This document shows, piece by piece, positions 12,601 to 26,300 of a DNA stretch of 64,000 nucleotides. Position 1 is the first letter of the stretch. Every line of letters begins with the position of its first letter. The translations under genes and the position numbers were made by a program. The stretch is from Strongylocentrotus droebachiensis (taxonomy: Eukaryota; Echinodermata; Echinoidea; Camarodonta; Strongylocentrotidae): contig JAVYIG010000059.1 in the NCBI GenBank assembly GCA_035222895.1, positions 948,001-1,012,000 of the forward strand, read 5' to 3'. Below the pieces are notes generated by a model. The model did no database searches. It was not told the origin of the DNA and was given only the letters and a program-made list of their open reading frames with translations.

Positions 12601-15600
12601 TCTTTATTCTAAATGTTACCTCTTTTTCTGAGTCTTGTTCGGTGTCGCTTATTGATGAGATAGAGGGCGCCCTAAGAGGTTCGTTGGGGAGACTGACGGA
12701 GGAACTGATGAGATGTATGCTCTCTACTCGGCCATAAAGCTCCACAATGGCATACACTCCCTGTAAACATCAAAAGTAATACCATTTACAAAGTACAGTC
12801 TCAGGACTACACACACTCAAGAAAGAAAAATTACCTTTTCAGGTCTCCCCAATCCTCCCCCTCTCTCACATGGTTGCCAACCTTAAGTTTCTTGCTAAAA
12901 CAATTGAACGTGCTTGTGCTTCTCAAATTCAGGGCTATCTATCATCAAACAATCTGTGTAGTAAAATGCAATCTGCTTATAGATCTTCTCATAGCGTTGA
13001 AACTGCTCTTTTACGTGTATATAATGATTTGTTGTTAGCTGTGGACCAAGGTGATGAAGCTGTTTTAATACTTTTAGACTATTCTGCGGCTTTCGATACT
13101 ATCAGTCATGATGTTTTTCTTGATCGCTTACGTAATAGATATGGTGTATCAGGTACTGCCTTGAATTGGTTTAAAACCTACTTTATGAATCGTTCACAAT
13201 CTATTGTCATTAATGACTCATTATCCAAACCTCATGTTCCACTTGAAGGTGTTCCTCAGGGATCCGTCATCGGCCCTTTATCATTTACTCTGTACACTGC
13301 ACCACTTGAAGATATTATTGAAGCGCATGGTTTAGGCCGAATGATATATGCAGATGACACCCAAGTTTATGTTGTTTTGAAACGTGATTCCGACCATTCT
13401 GTTATTACTAAACTTGAAAGATGTATAAATGATATCAAAGCTTGGTCCACTGCTAATGATTTGAAGTTAAATGAGGATAAAACTGAGGTTGTACATGTAA
13501 CATCTCGATTCAGAAAGTCCTCCCATTTACCATCTGTCGAAATTGCTAATGTTCCGATACAACCTGTCAAAAGTGCACGTAACCTTGGTGTCATCTTTGA
13601 AAATGATCTTAGGATGGATGATTATATAAAAAATATTTGTCGCTCAGCTTCATATGCCTTGTACAAGATAGGTCGTATTAGAAATTTTCTTGATAAAAAA
13701 TCTACTGAAACGCTTATACATGCATTTATTACATGCCGTCTTGATCAATGTAACAGCCTTCTTTATGGCCTTCCGGAGTCGCACATTGCAAAACTCCAGA
13801 GAATCCAAAACTCTGCTGCCAGGCTTGTAACACGCACGCGTTCTTGTGAACACATCACCCCAGTACTTCGCGAATTGCATTGGTTGCCGGTGACGTACCG
13901 CATTATGTACAAAATCTTAGTTTTAACTTATAAATGCATTCATGAATTGGCACCAATTTATCTGCAAGGATTAATCGAGGAATACAAACCCTCACGCAAT
14001 TTACGGTCATCTTCACAATTAAACCTCGTATCTACTTCTGTGTCAACTCTCTCTTATGGTAATCGTTCCTTTCGCAAAGCTTCTGCCGAACTTTGGAACA
14101 GATTACCTTTAAATGTAAAAAACTGTCAAACCGTTAACCTATTCAAAACCAGTCTCAAGACACATTTATTCAAAATTGCGTTTGATGATTGATTAACTCT
14201 TGTTCCCTTTGATGTGTATTCCATATGTATTGTAATTTGTAGGTTTATTTGCATTTTTAGTTTTGTATAAGATGTAATTGTATATCAGTCTATTTTGTGT
14301 GTATAGCGCTTAGAGACTTCGGTGGTAAGCGCTTTATAAGTAACGTTTTTATTATTATTATTATTATGGTACAACCGCAAGCCTACTGTATATCTACATC
14401 ACCATACTTATAAGCATCATCTAAAGTAAAGTCAGTTTTCTGTACATGCATGTATGCAATGTACATGTAGATGCAATTGCACTGGAAAATACATTCAGAC
14501 ATTACTGTGAACCAAAAAGCCATTATGTCTGCCAGAAACAGTATCTCATTGTCCTTCTGGCTCAATATGTATGAATTTTGATTGCATCATATTTCTGTCA
14601 ATTTGTTAATTTTTAAACAAAGAGTGACATTTTTGAGAAAAAAGTATCAAACTCTAGCTTGAGACAATAATTTACACAATAATTTCATTATGAAGTTTTG
14701 GAAACATTTATCGACAAAATCTGGTTGCAAATCACAAACATTTAAAATCACAAACAATGAAAAGCACTGGACATTGGACTACACCAACTATCAGACTCGG
14801 TTCCAACTTTCTTGTCATATTTTGAGTATGAATGCACTCAAAGAGAAACACGTTTCACAGGACATTACTACTTTCGGATTCTTAAACTACATGAGAGTAA
14901 AAAGGATGAGAAAGCTCACAACCATTTATTTTCAATTTCATCAGAACTCTGCCTTCTCTTTGATTCACTCCATGATATTTGTTACCTGTGGAATGTCAAC
15001 AGCAGCTTGTCCCAGATCTTCACCGTTCACCACCATGTGCATGCATCGGTCTGCTGTTAACCGCACACCAACTTTGTGACCAATCTGCAGGAATGAGAGA
15101 ACATAAGATGAAGAGGGATGAGGGCTAGAAAGGTGGTCTCAGAGAATGCCTTTAAAGCCACACTGTACTACTTGTTCCCTCTATATAGAAAACAATGCCT
15201 AATCGGTGACCGTTGGTCCCCCCTGATCCTTTTTTTCTTATGTTAACTGAGAGCTGAGTTGATGAGATAGCCCCCTGTCCAGTGACCTTGCAGGGTGGCC
15301 TAATCCCTCCTTTAAACTAGTACAGATAAGCTTTAATAGTGTATGTTACACTTACAACAACCACAGCCTTGAAATAATTGGAAAAAACCTGTAACTTCAA
15401 TACCAGAATACACCATTAAATAAACCATAACAAATACCATCAAATACACATGTAGCATCAGATATAGCATGGCATATATATACCATTAAATATACCATCA
15501 AAAATATCATCAAAAAGCCTTAGTGTCTGTTATTCTTTAATAGTTATCTTGCTATCCATACACTTACAACAACCATAGCCTTTAAATAATTGGAAAAGAC

Positions 15601-18600
15601 CTTTAACTTCAATACAATTTAATTCAAATTTTATTTGTCCAAAAGGAAATTTGTTGCTTTTACATGCATTAGTTTGACTCATTATATCATTGTAACTTCA
15701 AAATAATACACCATTAAATAAACTATCAAATATAACATGAAATATACCATAAAAAATATCATCAAAATGCTATCAAATATACCATAAAATCATATGCCAT
15801 ATGAAGTTTTGTTTATAGTGGGGTCTTTCTCACCTCTAATCTTTCTAACGTTGGGCCGTAATTTGACCTGATGTTGACCCCATTTTTCCTGACATCCGAC
15901 CCCTGCATGACCCACGTGCCCCTGGCCTTCAGCTCCGAGGTCGTGGCAGCCAGGGGTTCGGCAAGTATCGGATCATCGGGATGATACGTGGTGAGTCCAA
16001 TACAGAGAGAGCCTGACCAATGCCTTGCAAGTCTGTCAACTTGCACCTGCAATCCAATAACAGATATTGGTTAGATAATCAATTTCAATTTGAGCCTTGT
16101 TCACACATACATGGTTAAGTGCCTATAGAAATAAACCCCAAAGCAAATTAAAATGACGCAAAGCACAGTGCGCTTCACATTTCAGTATCTTATAACACAA
16201 AGGAACTTTTTGGTGTGGAAAGCTACTTTTTTTTGTCCTGATTTGACACTCACTATCTTGGCATATTTAACCTTCAAAGATTATCTGAACGCGCTATTCA
16301 TTTATTAGAAAGAAAAATATTCTCAAGCTTTTATTCTTACAAGCTTTTTAATTGCACTGCCTTCCTCAGTATAATCTTATTCTTTTAATGCAACCTACCT
16401 TTACCTAAAATTGTGATAATTGTTAAGTGTTGTGTTAAAATGTAATTATTTTGTTTGTATTTATATATTTATGCACCTTCAAATGTCTGAAAACAAATTT
16501 GATGTATTTTTTACGTGACAATAAATTATCTTGAATCTCAAATCTGGATCAGGTCAGGAGGGTAAAGGAAATTTGGATTGTTTGGTGCATACCACTGAGG
16601 AAAGCATAGAGAAAAATCGTCTTACCTCAAAGAAGTCTCCTTCTACGAGTGGTTTTGAGCTGAAGACGATACCGTTGTTGAACGCATCTGTTCTGGAGGC
16701 CTTTGAGGAGTCCTCAGAGAGGGAGATGTTACAGCCAATGCACTGATGGAACCGGTGAGGCAGACCTGGTACTGCAAAAATGGAATGGATTATATGTCAA
16801 GAAACGTTTATCGTTTATTGGTACTTGGTAGGTGGTTTTTAACTACCCAGAATGTGTAGTTTTTAGTGTATTACTTAGTTTTAAGGCCTACTGTACTACT
16901 TGTAGCTACGGTACTTGCTCCCTCTATATAGAAAACAATGCCTATGTGGTGCCCGTTGGTCCCCCATGATCCTCTTTTTCTTCTGTTAATAGAGAGCTGA
17001 TTTGATGAGATAACCACCTGCCAGTGACTTTGCAAGGAAGGTCTAATCCCTCCTGGCCAAACTAGTACAGATGGGCTTTAATACTCCACTTGTAAAAATA
17101 ATTGAAACAGCTTAGAATTCAAAATATCTTGATATTGTTTCAACTATAATCAAAGGACAACGTAGTCAACACTTTCAACTTCATGGGCTCTCTGATTGTG
17201 GGATGGTGGTGGAAGCTCACAAGAAACAAGACGACGTCTCGCCATGGATAGATCATCTGCCACAAGCCTTTAACTGACATCTGGAAAGAACACCAAGATT
17301 CATATGATGAATGCTCCGGTCTTTCCAATCGCTACATATGGGTCAGAGACGGGGGCTCTTGGAGCAGCAGATAAAAAGAAAATCCACGCTTTCGAAACGT
17401 GGTGTCGGAGGAGGAAGCTGAGGATATCCTGGAAGGCTCATAAATCAAATGATTTTGTCAAGGACACATTATTGGAACAAAGGTCATGTTGTGAGGTCCT
17501 CTCCAGTTTGCTCTGTACAGAAGTTTCATAAGCTTTCTGTTTCTTAGTTATTGATGATGGAAAAGATTTTTTTCATACAGGGATAGTACAGAAACAAATT
17601 TGCAATAATTAAATTGAGGGTGCATGCATTAGTGAACATTTTCTTTAGGGAAAATAGAAATTTCTGACTTTTGTTTAATAGTACAGAGCATTTAGGAGGG
17701 GAACTCGCAAGATAAGTCACAGAATTGCCAACTTGTGTTTGATATATCGCAATTTCAAAAATTTGTTGGCGTATTTCGCTCAAACTTTCACTGACCTGTT
17801 CCTCTCATTTTTCTGTTTCTATTAAATCCAACTAAAAATCAGGGTTGACTTCCCCTTCAAGTGGTTAACAATGTCATATGAATGGGGCTTTACCTGTTAG
17901 AATGGTTTCGATTGGTACTGTTGGAGGAGGCAAGATGAGCTGGTTTTCTGAGAGTCCCATCGTCGAATCGTAGACAGATATCTGTGCACATTGTCCATAG
18001 AGATCTATCACCACGTAGACATCTATAAGGGAAACATAACAGAGATTAATGATATTAATATATTACTTATTGCGGATGTAGTATCGGAAATAATATCCCT
18101 AGTGATATTCATTTGTCTCGCAATGTACGGTCAACAAGGGATCTAAAAGATCACCAAGTTTTGTGCGCCGCTGCAACACTTACGTCTGTAGAGTATAAAA
18201 CACGCTTGTTTTACATTAGACTTTATCACCTGACGAAGTGTTGCAGCGGGATTCGAACCTGTCATTTACTGCTTGCCGGGCAGAGACTCTCTACCACCAG
18301 GCCATCACTGTACAGATCACCTACAACTCAATTTGTTTTCAGCAAGAATGTACAACAGCACCATCGATACACTTAACCCGGCATTCTATGGGTTAATAGT
18401 TACATGAAGAAAGTGAAGGATAATATGAGATCCTGTGTACATAAGTCAACTTGGGTTCCGTGTTGGCCCTGTTCTATGCAAGCTTGTATGGGTGCATAAA
18501 TTATTCTACTCAATAGTCGCATTATTGAGAGTGAGTTTAAACTTGCAATATTCTCTTTTTATAAGTGTTATGTGAAGCTCATATCTTGGATATAGTATAG

Positions 18601-21600
18601 GTACATGAAACCCTAACATACAGTGCAAAATATATTTTGGTGATTGGTACATTTTAACTGAATCTGTGCATCTGCCTGGATGTTGCTCAAAATATGTATG
18701 TGTATGTGTTGAAACATCTAAAAGTATAGGGCAAGATATTTCTGATAAGGCGTATTTTGAGAAGTCGGAAGTAAGTAAGCATTAAAATTGTCGTAGGAAC
18801 AAAGGACAGTTTCAACTTTTCAAACAATGTACCTTCAGGAATGTTGGTGAAAGCTACGCCCTTGTCCACTCCGTCCAGATAGAAGTGAAGGGCTCCCTCT
18901 TCTGTCCTGAGAAGGCCAATTCGTTGACCTTCAAGGAGTGTGTCAAGGTCGAGTGAGTAGGTGTGGTTGACCGTGAAGCCCTCTTGCATAAGGGAAGCAC
19001 CGCTGAGAAGCCAAAAGCAGACATGGTTACATTCATTTCAATTCAATACAATGTATTTGATAGTCCAATGTACTTTCAATATGGATACCGGTATTTGTTT
19101 GGCATACATGTAAAACAAAGGCTCAGACAGAGATAGGATAAATTTCACAGTTGAAATTGTTTTTTGTGCTGTTTTATAAAGCTATTTTTCCTTTCTACTA
19201 GGGAAGCTCCTTTTTCAATTAAAAGTGCAGAATACACCAGTACACAATTCAACCTAACCAGAACCCTAATCCTATTCAATATCCGTTTCAAACACACTTT
19301 TTGGGAAATCCTTGCAGAAATGTGTTTAAAATGACATCCTCTTTCACATTATGAAACAATTTAAGTGAATTTTTTTATCAAATTTGTGGGGCTCTCAACA
19401 CTTTAGAGGGGCTTTAAGCCACATTTTCATAAAAATTATTTTGCATCCATTATAATCACCTAAGCATCCATGTATCCGAGGCGAGGTCTGTCATGGTACT
19501 GGGAAACTCCATATCCTCTGGCTTCTTAGTGGTCACACCTGAGAGGAACGTTTCAAGTACAAGTCAACATCAGTAAGTGAAAATCAAGACACATAGGAGT
19601 CAGCTCTCATGGGGAATTGGAAACCGTTTGGGTGTTTACCCAATAACAGGTGTTGTCAATCACCAGGGACCCGTTTCACAAACCTTTTTTTCAATGACAA
19701 ATGACTAAAATCAGTGACAAATCTGCTGATAACCAATCAGAAGCAAGGATTTTAATAGCTTATGACAAAAACTGTCTTTTGTCACTGATGACAAGTTTCG
19801 TAAAATGGTGCCCAGGATTAGCCTTCAGTTTTATGACCAACAGGACTTTGGTAACGCTTTGCATTTTCCACCCATTCCCCAAATGGTAGAGAAGTTATCT
19901 TACTTTTCCTAACCCGAAGACCATCCGGCCAGACTAGGAGTAATTTCTTGATTGGCCTACGGGTTTGCTGCGTACAGACTTGTACACCCATTGATGGTAC
20001 ATGTATTTCCACCAAGTCTGCTGTCTGAGAATTATGACCTTCTGCACATGGACCCACTCCCCACATGACCCACTCCCTTTAAAGTGTTTGTGTTTAAGGA
20101 GAACTATCTTAACATGGTTTAAAAACAAACCAGACAATGTTTCATGGAATGGATGAACTCCTTGTATGGCTTCATAATGACTTTTCACACATGAGAGACA
20201 TTCTAAAGCAAGCACAGTGAGCACTCAGCATAGGTGGATAGTGGCACTTTATAAGAAGCCATCCTCATCATGTTTTTTTTTATACAAGATAAATTCTAAT
20301 AAATGAATGCCTTCTAGGAAAAAAGAAATACCAAGGAAATTGGATCTTTGACAACATCTTTGACAGGCAGTAGGGCATACATATGGTTTTGCACAGAGTT
20401 AAAGCCCTTCTTGCTGTCACTAAATGGTAATGACAAATCACTGCACTAAATTGGAATAAGTAGGTGGATAACATTGGTACATTCCTGGGTAAGGAGTGGC
20501 AGAGTAAATTGAAATGCCTTCTTACTGAGCTCAATAGAACCTGATCATCTATCCGTCCACTATCTTCTCCACACAGATATCAAACCACTCTAATGGGTTT
20601 TTTTTAATACTTTTTTTTACTTTTTTGAGGCACTTCATGATCATTTTGAAGTGCAATTTTATTAGGGCTTCAATATTACACCATGTCACAGACACTGATA
20701 ACACGTAGGATCATGCATCTCAGATTTAACATTGTTAAACGATGCCTTTAAAATTGGTTATACTCATGGGTACAAAGTGGCAAAGTAAATTAAAGTGCCT
20801 TCTTACCAATCTCGATAGATCCTGACCACCTATCCACCATCTTCTCCACACAGATATCATACAGCTCTCCGTTGGTGAGCGGATAACAATAAATATACTC
20901 CTGGGTACAAAGTGGCAAAGTAAATTAAAATGCCTTCTTACCAATCTCGATAGATCCTGACCACCTATCTACCATCTTCTCCACGCAGATATCATACAGC
21001 TCTCCGTTGACGAGCGGATAACAGCTCATCACCACGGCTTCATTGAACTCTCCCGCAGGGTTGGCCCGGAACGCTCTCTTCCCGTTGTTGCTGATCGTGG
21101 CGTTCCTGCCGTGCTTCGCGTGGAACCTCTGCTGGGGGTGGGCGGGGCTCTCGACAGTGAACGTACTGGATGGGGTGATGCCTTCTCTCACGGACTCCAA
21201 TTGTTCCCTTTCTGTTGGGCGAAGAAATTGTAAGAGATATAGCGCAGCTATTCATTTTTGTTACTGATGTGAGCACATTACATGTACCACTGATGTCTAA
21301 TGAAATAATGCTTGCAGTCGATCAGATACAATGATTCCAGTAGCTAAATATGAAAATCGAAATTCTACATCAAGTGTCTCTCCAAGTACCACTGCTCAAG
21401 ACCGAGGTACTTGGAGAGACACTTGATGTAGAACTCTGATTGGGTCACTGAACCTGTCATAAACTGACGGATCACTATTGATGATATGAATTAATGTATA
21501 CTTTAATAATGGCCCAGACATTGTTCTCTTTAAAACAGCCAGAATGACCAACCTGTAGGGTCAACGATGGAAACCTTTGCTGCTTGACCGTAGAGGTCAA

Positions 21601-23082
21601 CGACCCCATAGAGGGTGGAGGTCACATGTGAGGCTGCGACCCCTTTGTCCACTCCGTTGAAGAAGAAATGAAGGTCACCGTTGGGTCTTCTTACTACACC
21701 AACTCTGTCTCCATTCTGTGTTACAAATATAAATAGTAAAATTTCAAGGTCAAGATGAGTTCACGGCCTCGTCTTACGAAGAGTTGTGATTGATCTGAAT
21801 AGACCAGTTCACGGTTAGCACATGTCTCAAATGACCCTGAATATCCACAGATCTTAAAAACATGGAGAGGTCCCACTTTGTACATTTTGAAATAATCACT
21901 CCTACAGCGATGGAGGTGCTATATAAATAGCCTTTGTTTCCCCTTTTCAAAGAATATATCCACCCGTGTATCATAGAGTGCACTGCTTGTGCATAAATGA
22001 ATAATGATAAACATAACTTTCATGAGCTCGCATCTAGTATTTTGTCTCTGTGTATTTCACAAGTTGGTCTGCAATGACCTTTATCTGCTCATGCTCAGAC
22101 TGCAACTATGATCTTGCTTATTGCTTGCAAGTTCTCCAGTCAAATGTTCATGTACAGTTCAAAGCAAGGCAATTATTGATTGCATTTTGTCATCTTCACT
22201 TGTTCAAGAGTTAAACGTTCGACCATGTCTGAAGATAATTATAAGAGTGAAAGGAAAATACAAATGGTGCAAATCAGAGGAAGCAAAACTGCTTCATTCA
22301 GACTATCAGAATCATCTCTTGATGGGATAACAAACCAATCTACATTGTGCATCAGGCTTTTAGCCAGAATTTCAACATTGGGTGTCCAAACTACGGTTAG
22401 GTTGCCCTAGTATCAATCAAAGGATGTGGATAAAAAACACTTGGGGTGTCTTTCACCAGGAAAGGGTGTTTTTTGGACGCCGAGATGGTCTCAATTGCCA
22501 CAATCCTGTTGTACTAACCTTAAGATGGTCCATATCAGTGGCGTACTCATCGATGATGTTGGTACCATTGTGCATCACACAGTTACCGGCCAGCATCCAA
22601 GTACCACTCCTGACATTTGTCATCGTTGATGGAAAGTCTGAAATTACACCCCAAAAGTTACAGAATTTATCTTTATTTAATAGAAACCCTACAGGAACCA
22701 AGTATCATATAGTGCAGTCATCATACTCAAATGGATTGTAATAAAGGAATCGTGACTGAAACTTCAATATGAGGGATTATAGACCCATATAATGATTTGA
22801 GATTATATATCATGTACATGTAAACAGATCATGATATCCATTGGACTCCATAGTAGGAGCAAATGGACAGGAGATGATGGAAAAGGCAGAAAGGGAAGAA
22901 GATAGAAGAGGGAAGGGGAAAGAGAGGCAGAGAGAGTGAGAGGGAGTAAGAGAGAGAGAGAAGAGAGGGGGGGGGAGAGAGAGAGTGAGCAAGCGAGTAA
23001 GTGAGACAGAGAGAGACGAAGACAGATTATAGAGAGACAGAGACAGAGAGAGTGAGCGAGTGAGAGACACAGAGAGACAGTC

Positions 23083-23123
<41 letters not shown>

Positions 23124-23300
23124 TGGGGGGAAGAGAGAGTGAGAGTGAGCGAGAGAGAGAGAAAGAGAGATTATAGAGAGAGAGAGAGAGACAGAGACAG
23201 AGAGAGTGAGCGAGTGAGAGACACAGAGACAGCCAGACAGAGACAGATAGAGTGAGAGTGAGCAAGCGAGTGAGTGAGAGAGAGAGAGACAAAGACAGAT

Positions 23301-23338
<38 letters not shown>

Positions 23339-26300
23339 AATTGAAAGGTACATTTTTTTCTCACCTAGATTACATGGAGAATGAGTTGTGACTCCAAGCT
23401 CGAGAGACCCCGCCCACTTGTCAATCATCTTATCAATCTTGACTTCAAACATTTCATTTTCTTTCAGAGGTCTATTAGTCAACACAACAGCATTGTTGAA
23501 GTCATCCATAGCCCTGGTTGGAAGAGATAAATGAGAAATTAATGATAAGATTTCAAGAAATAATGATTATAAAATAATGAATTAATGATTGTGAGCATGT
23601 GGGTAAGGCATTTAGACCAAGGTGCTCAGGGATAATAATATTAATAATATTCCGCTTTTATATAGCGCTTAATACAAATGTCTCTAAGCGCTTTGCAGAT
23701 ATACTACTACCCTGGTCATTGGATTCAATTCTTGCCCGCATACATTGTGTGCACGATCTCCACTCCCTGGGGAGCATTCCAGCCAGGCGTTACTTGACGC
23801 TCAAAAACTGTTTGACGGTTGCATCCTACCGGGTAATAATAGCAACATTTATATCAAAATTAATATCCATCCCAGGGGATGCTCAATGCACCTACCAAGT
23901 GTTGTTATTACCCCTGCTTTAGGCGCTCAACATATTAAGGGAAGTACATCCTACCTGGTAGTCTCTCACCCATTTACTACATCTGGGTGGAGAGTGGCAA
24001 ATGTAGATCAAGGTCTTGCCAAAAGCCATTAGGGGCTACAGCTGGGACTCAAACAGTGAATCGTTTGATCAATAATACAATGATGTATCCACGAGACTAA
24101 AACACACCCATAAAAAAAAAATTAAAAATTGCGATAGATGCAACTATTGTTGAAAATGTAATGGTATTGTATTAAATGGTCTTACCTTGGTCTGTGGGCA
24201 GACTTGTATCCATCGATGATCTCAGCATGTGCCCCACAGATAGGATGGAAAAGAAGAGGTTCTGCCATCATCCTATCTCCATCTAAAGGAGCATACATTA
24301 ACAGATTTATTACTTGATGTTATTGAATTCACAACTGCAGCAGTTGCGTCTTACGAGGGAAACATATCCCTGATAGCAATTTGCTTTGAATGAAAGTGTA
24401 TAAAGACTAGAATTAAAAGCTTTTGTTCTGACCTCACAATATCTCCATCTAAACACAAGAAACACATAACAAGTTGAATTACTTGACTCAAATATGCATT
24501 AGGCGTACGTTTGCAGCCTTCATGCTTTTTTAAGGTGTACCAATAACCCCCAAAACTGTTTTGTACATATTCAAAATAAGAGCTTTGAATATTACTTCTG
24601 TAAATAGACTTTGGAAGTTAATATACACTCTCATTTAACATGAGAGCGACTTGTGGGTTAACTCCTCAATACACCTGTATGTGCTTGTTTAAATTATGGA
24701 ACCGACGTCAGACTTGGAGTCCATACTGTGCAAAATGTTATGTTATTCTTTATTTACTTCATACAAAGCTTAGTAAAGTTTTACGAGATTGGTTTTATAC
24801 ATTCTAGCAGTACACAATATTTTGTTAAGGTGATTGGTACATATCCTTGACAACAAGATGCTTTAAGTGAACCCAAGTACATGTAGAGTTATACACATTG
24901 TCGCATGATGATTATCATGCCAATTAGGGATTCTTTTATCCTACATTTGATATTCTGAACTTCACAATCTGTTAATTTTTGTACAGTCTGCTTTTCACCA
25001 AATTTCCAGTAAACCAACCTGCTATTGGATATGGTTTCTCTCAATACAACTTTGTACAACATCAAGGGAATGCTTGAAGCATAATAGGGTCTCTTGTGTG
25101 AGAATGAACATTCCCACAACAAAATCAATGTGAATTAATCAGCCATTTGACTGAATGAAACTACAATTGGAACTGATGAAAAAAACGTGGTAAGGACTCA
25201 CCTCCAAAGACGAAAGGCAGTTCTTGCTCAGCGAGTGATTTGAGATAATTAAGATGCATAAGACGTCTGTCAAGGGCAGCTAACATTGTACTCTGATGAT
25301 GCTCAACAATGGAGACCTGATGGGAGCAGCAGGGGTGGTAGTGGAGTTTTAAAAAAAAAAGTTTTACTGAGTGTCAAAGAAAAAAAAATGGTTCAATCAC
25401 GTCATGAAAAACCAGCATCTATCTCAGTTTCTGTCCATTTTTGGAGAAAAAATAAATAAAAAAATTGGGAAACCGATTTAAATTGGGAAATTATCAGACT
25501 TGGAGCAGTAAGGCTTTGAGTAAACCTGCATAAACTGCCTATAGAAACCAACTGAAGGTGGCAAGTGCAGAAGAAAAACAGTAAATCTAAGGAATTTAAT
25601 TGTGATATGTGTTATATTAGTACAGTATATTACTATTATTATTAATGTATATCATTTCCTGTGCTTCATTATGATGTGTATCTATTTGTAAATATGTACT
25701 TTATTTTTTGCTCCAAATGAATCAAACAATTGAATTGACAATAAGTGAACAACATTGAGTGGCAATGAGAAGAGGCCTGCCTACCTGCACTGCCATGCCA
25801 TAGAGGTCAACGACCCCATAGATTGTACTGGGTACATCAGGAGCAGCTAAGCCTTGGTCACGCCCATTGATGAAGAAGTGGAGATCACCTGATGTCTTGC
25901 GTACAACTGCTATGTGGTCTCCAACCTATGGTCAACACATCAAAACATCAAAATGTTATGCCATTATCTTGTTGACAATACTTAACTTGCATAATACTTG
26001 CAAGAATTGATAATAAGGAAAACAAAATACTGTTGATAAATAATTCTGAAGTTTTTTTTACATGCCGTTGGAATTTAACCTTTTCACTTTTTTTGGCCTG
26101 CAAATGGGACATAGTAACTGGGTCAGGTTCATATGCTTACCCCTAATTCATCTAACGTGCATTCACCATACTCTCGCTTCGTTCCTTTTCCATTGGATAA
26201 GATGCCACCACCACTCATCATTACAGTTCCTGATCCAGCAGAAAAAGAAATGAAAATATGAAGAAAAGATGGATGGAGAATTAAAACATATATGTACAAG

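Noticed and set aside
18244..18310. Possible true tRNA gene on the minus strand
   Set aside because: A and B boxes are present, but there is no closed acceptor stem; the same head occurs in a repeat at 53217, so it is SINE-derived.
22810..23364. A 184-residue Ser/Leu-rich minus-strand ORF
   Set aside because: It is a reading of the (GA)n-rich tract, with no conserved motif; the flanking true exons of NEURL4 account for the coding signal nearby.
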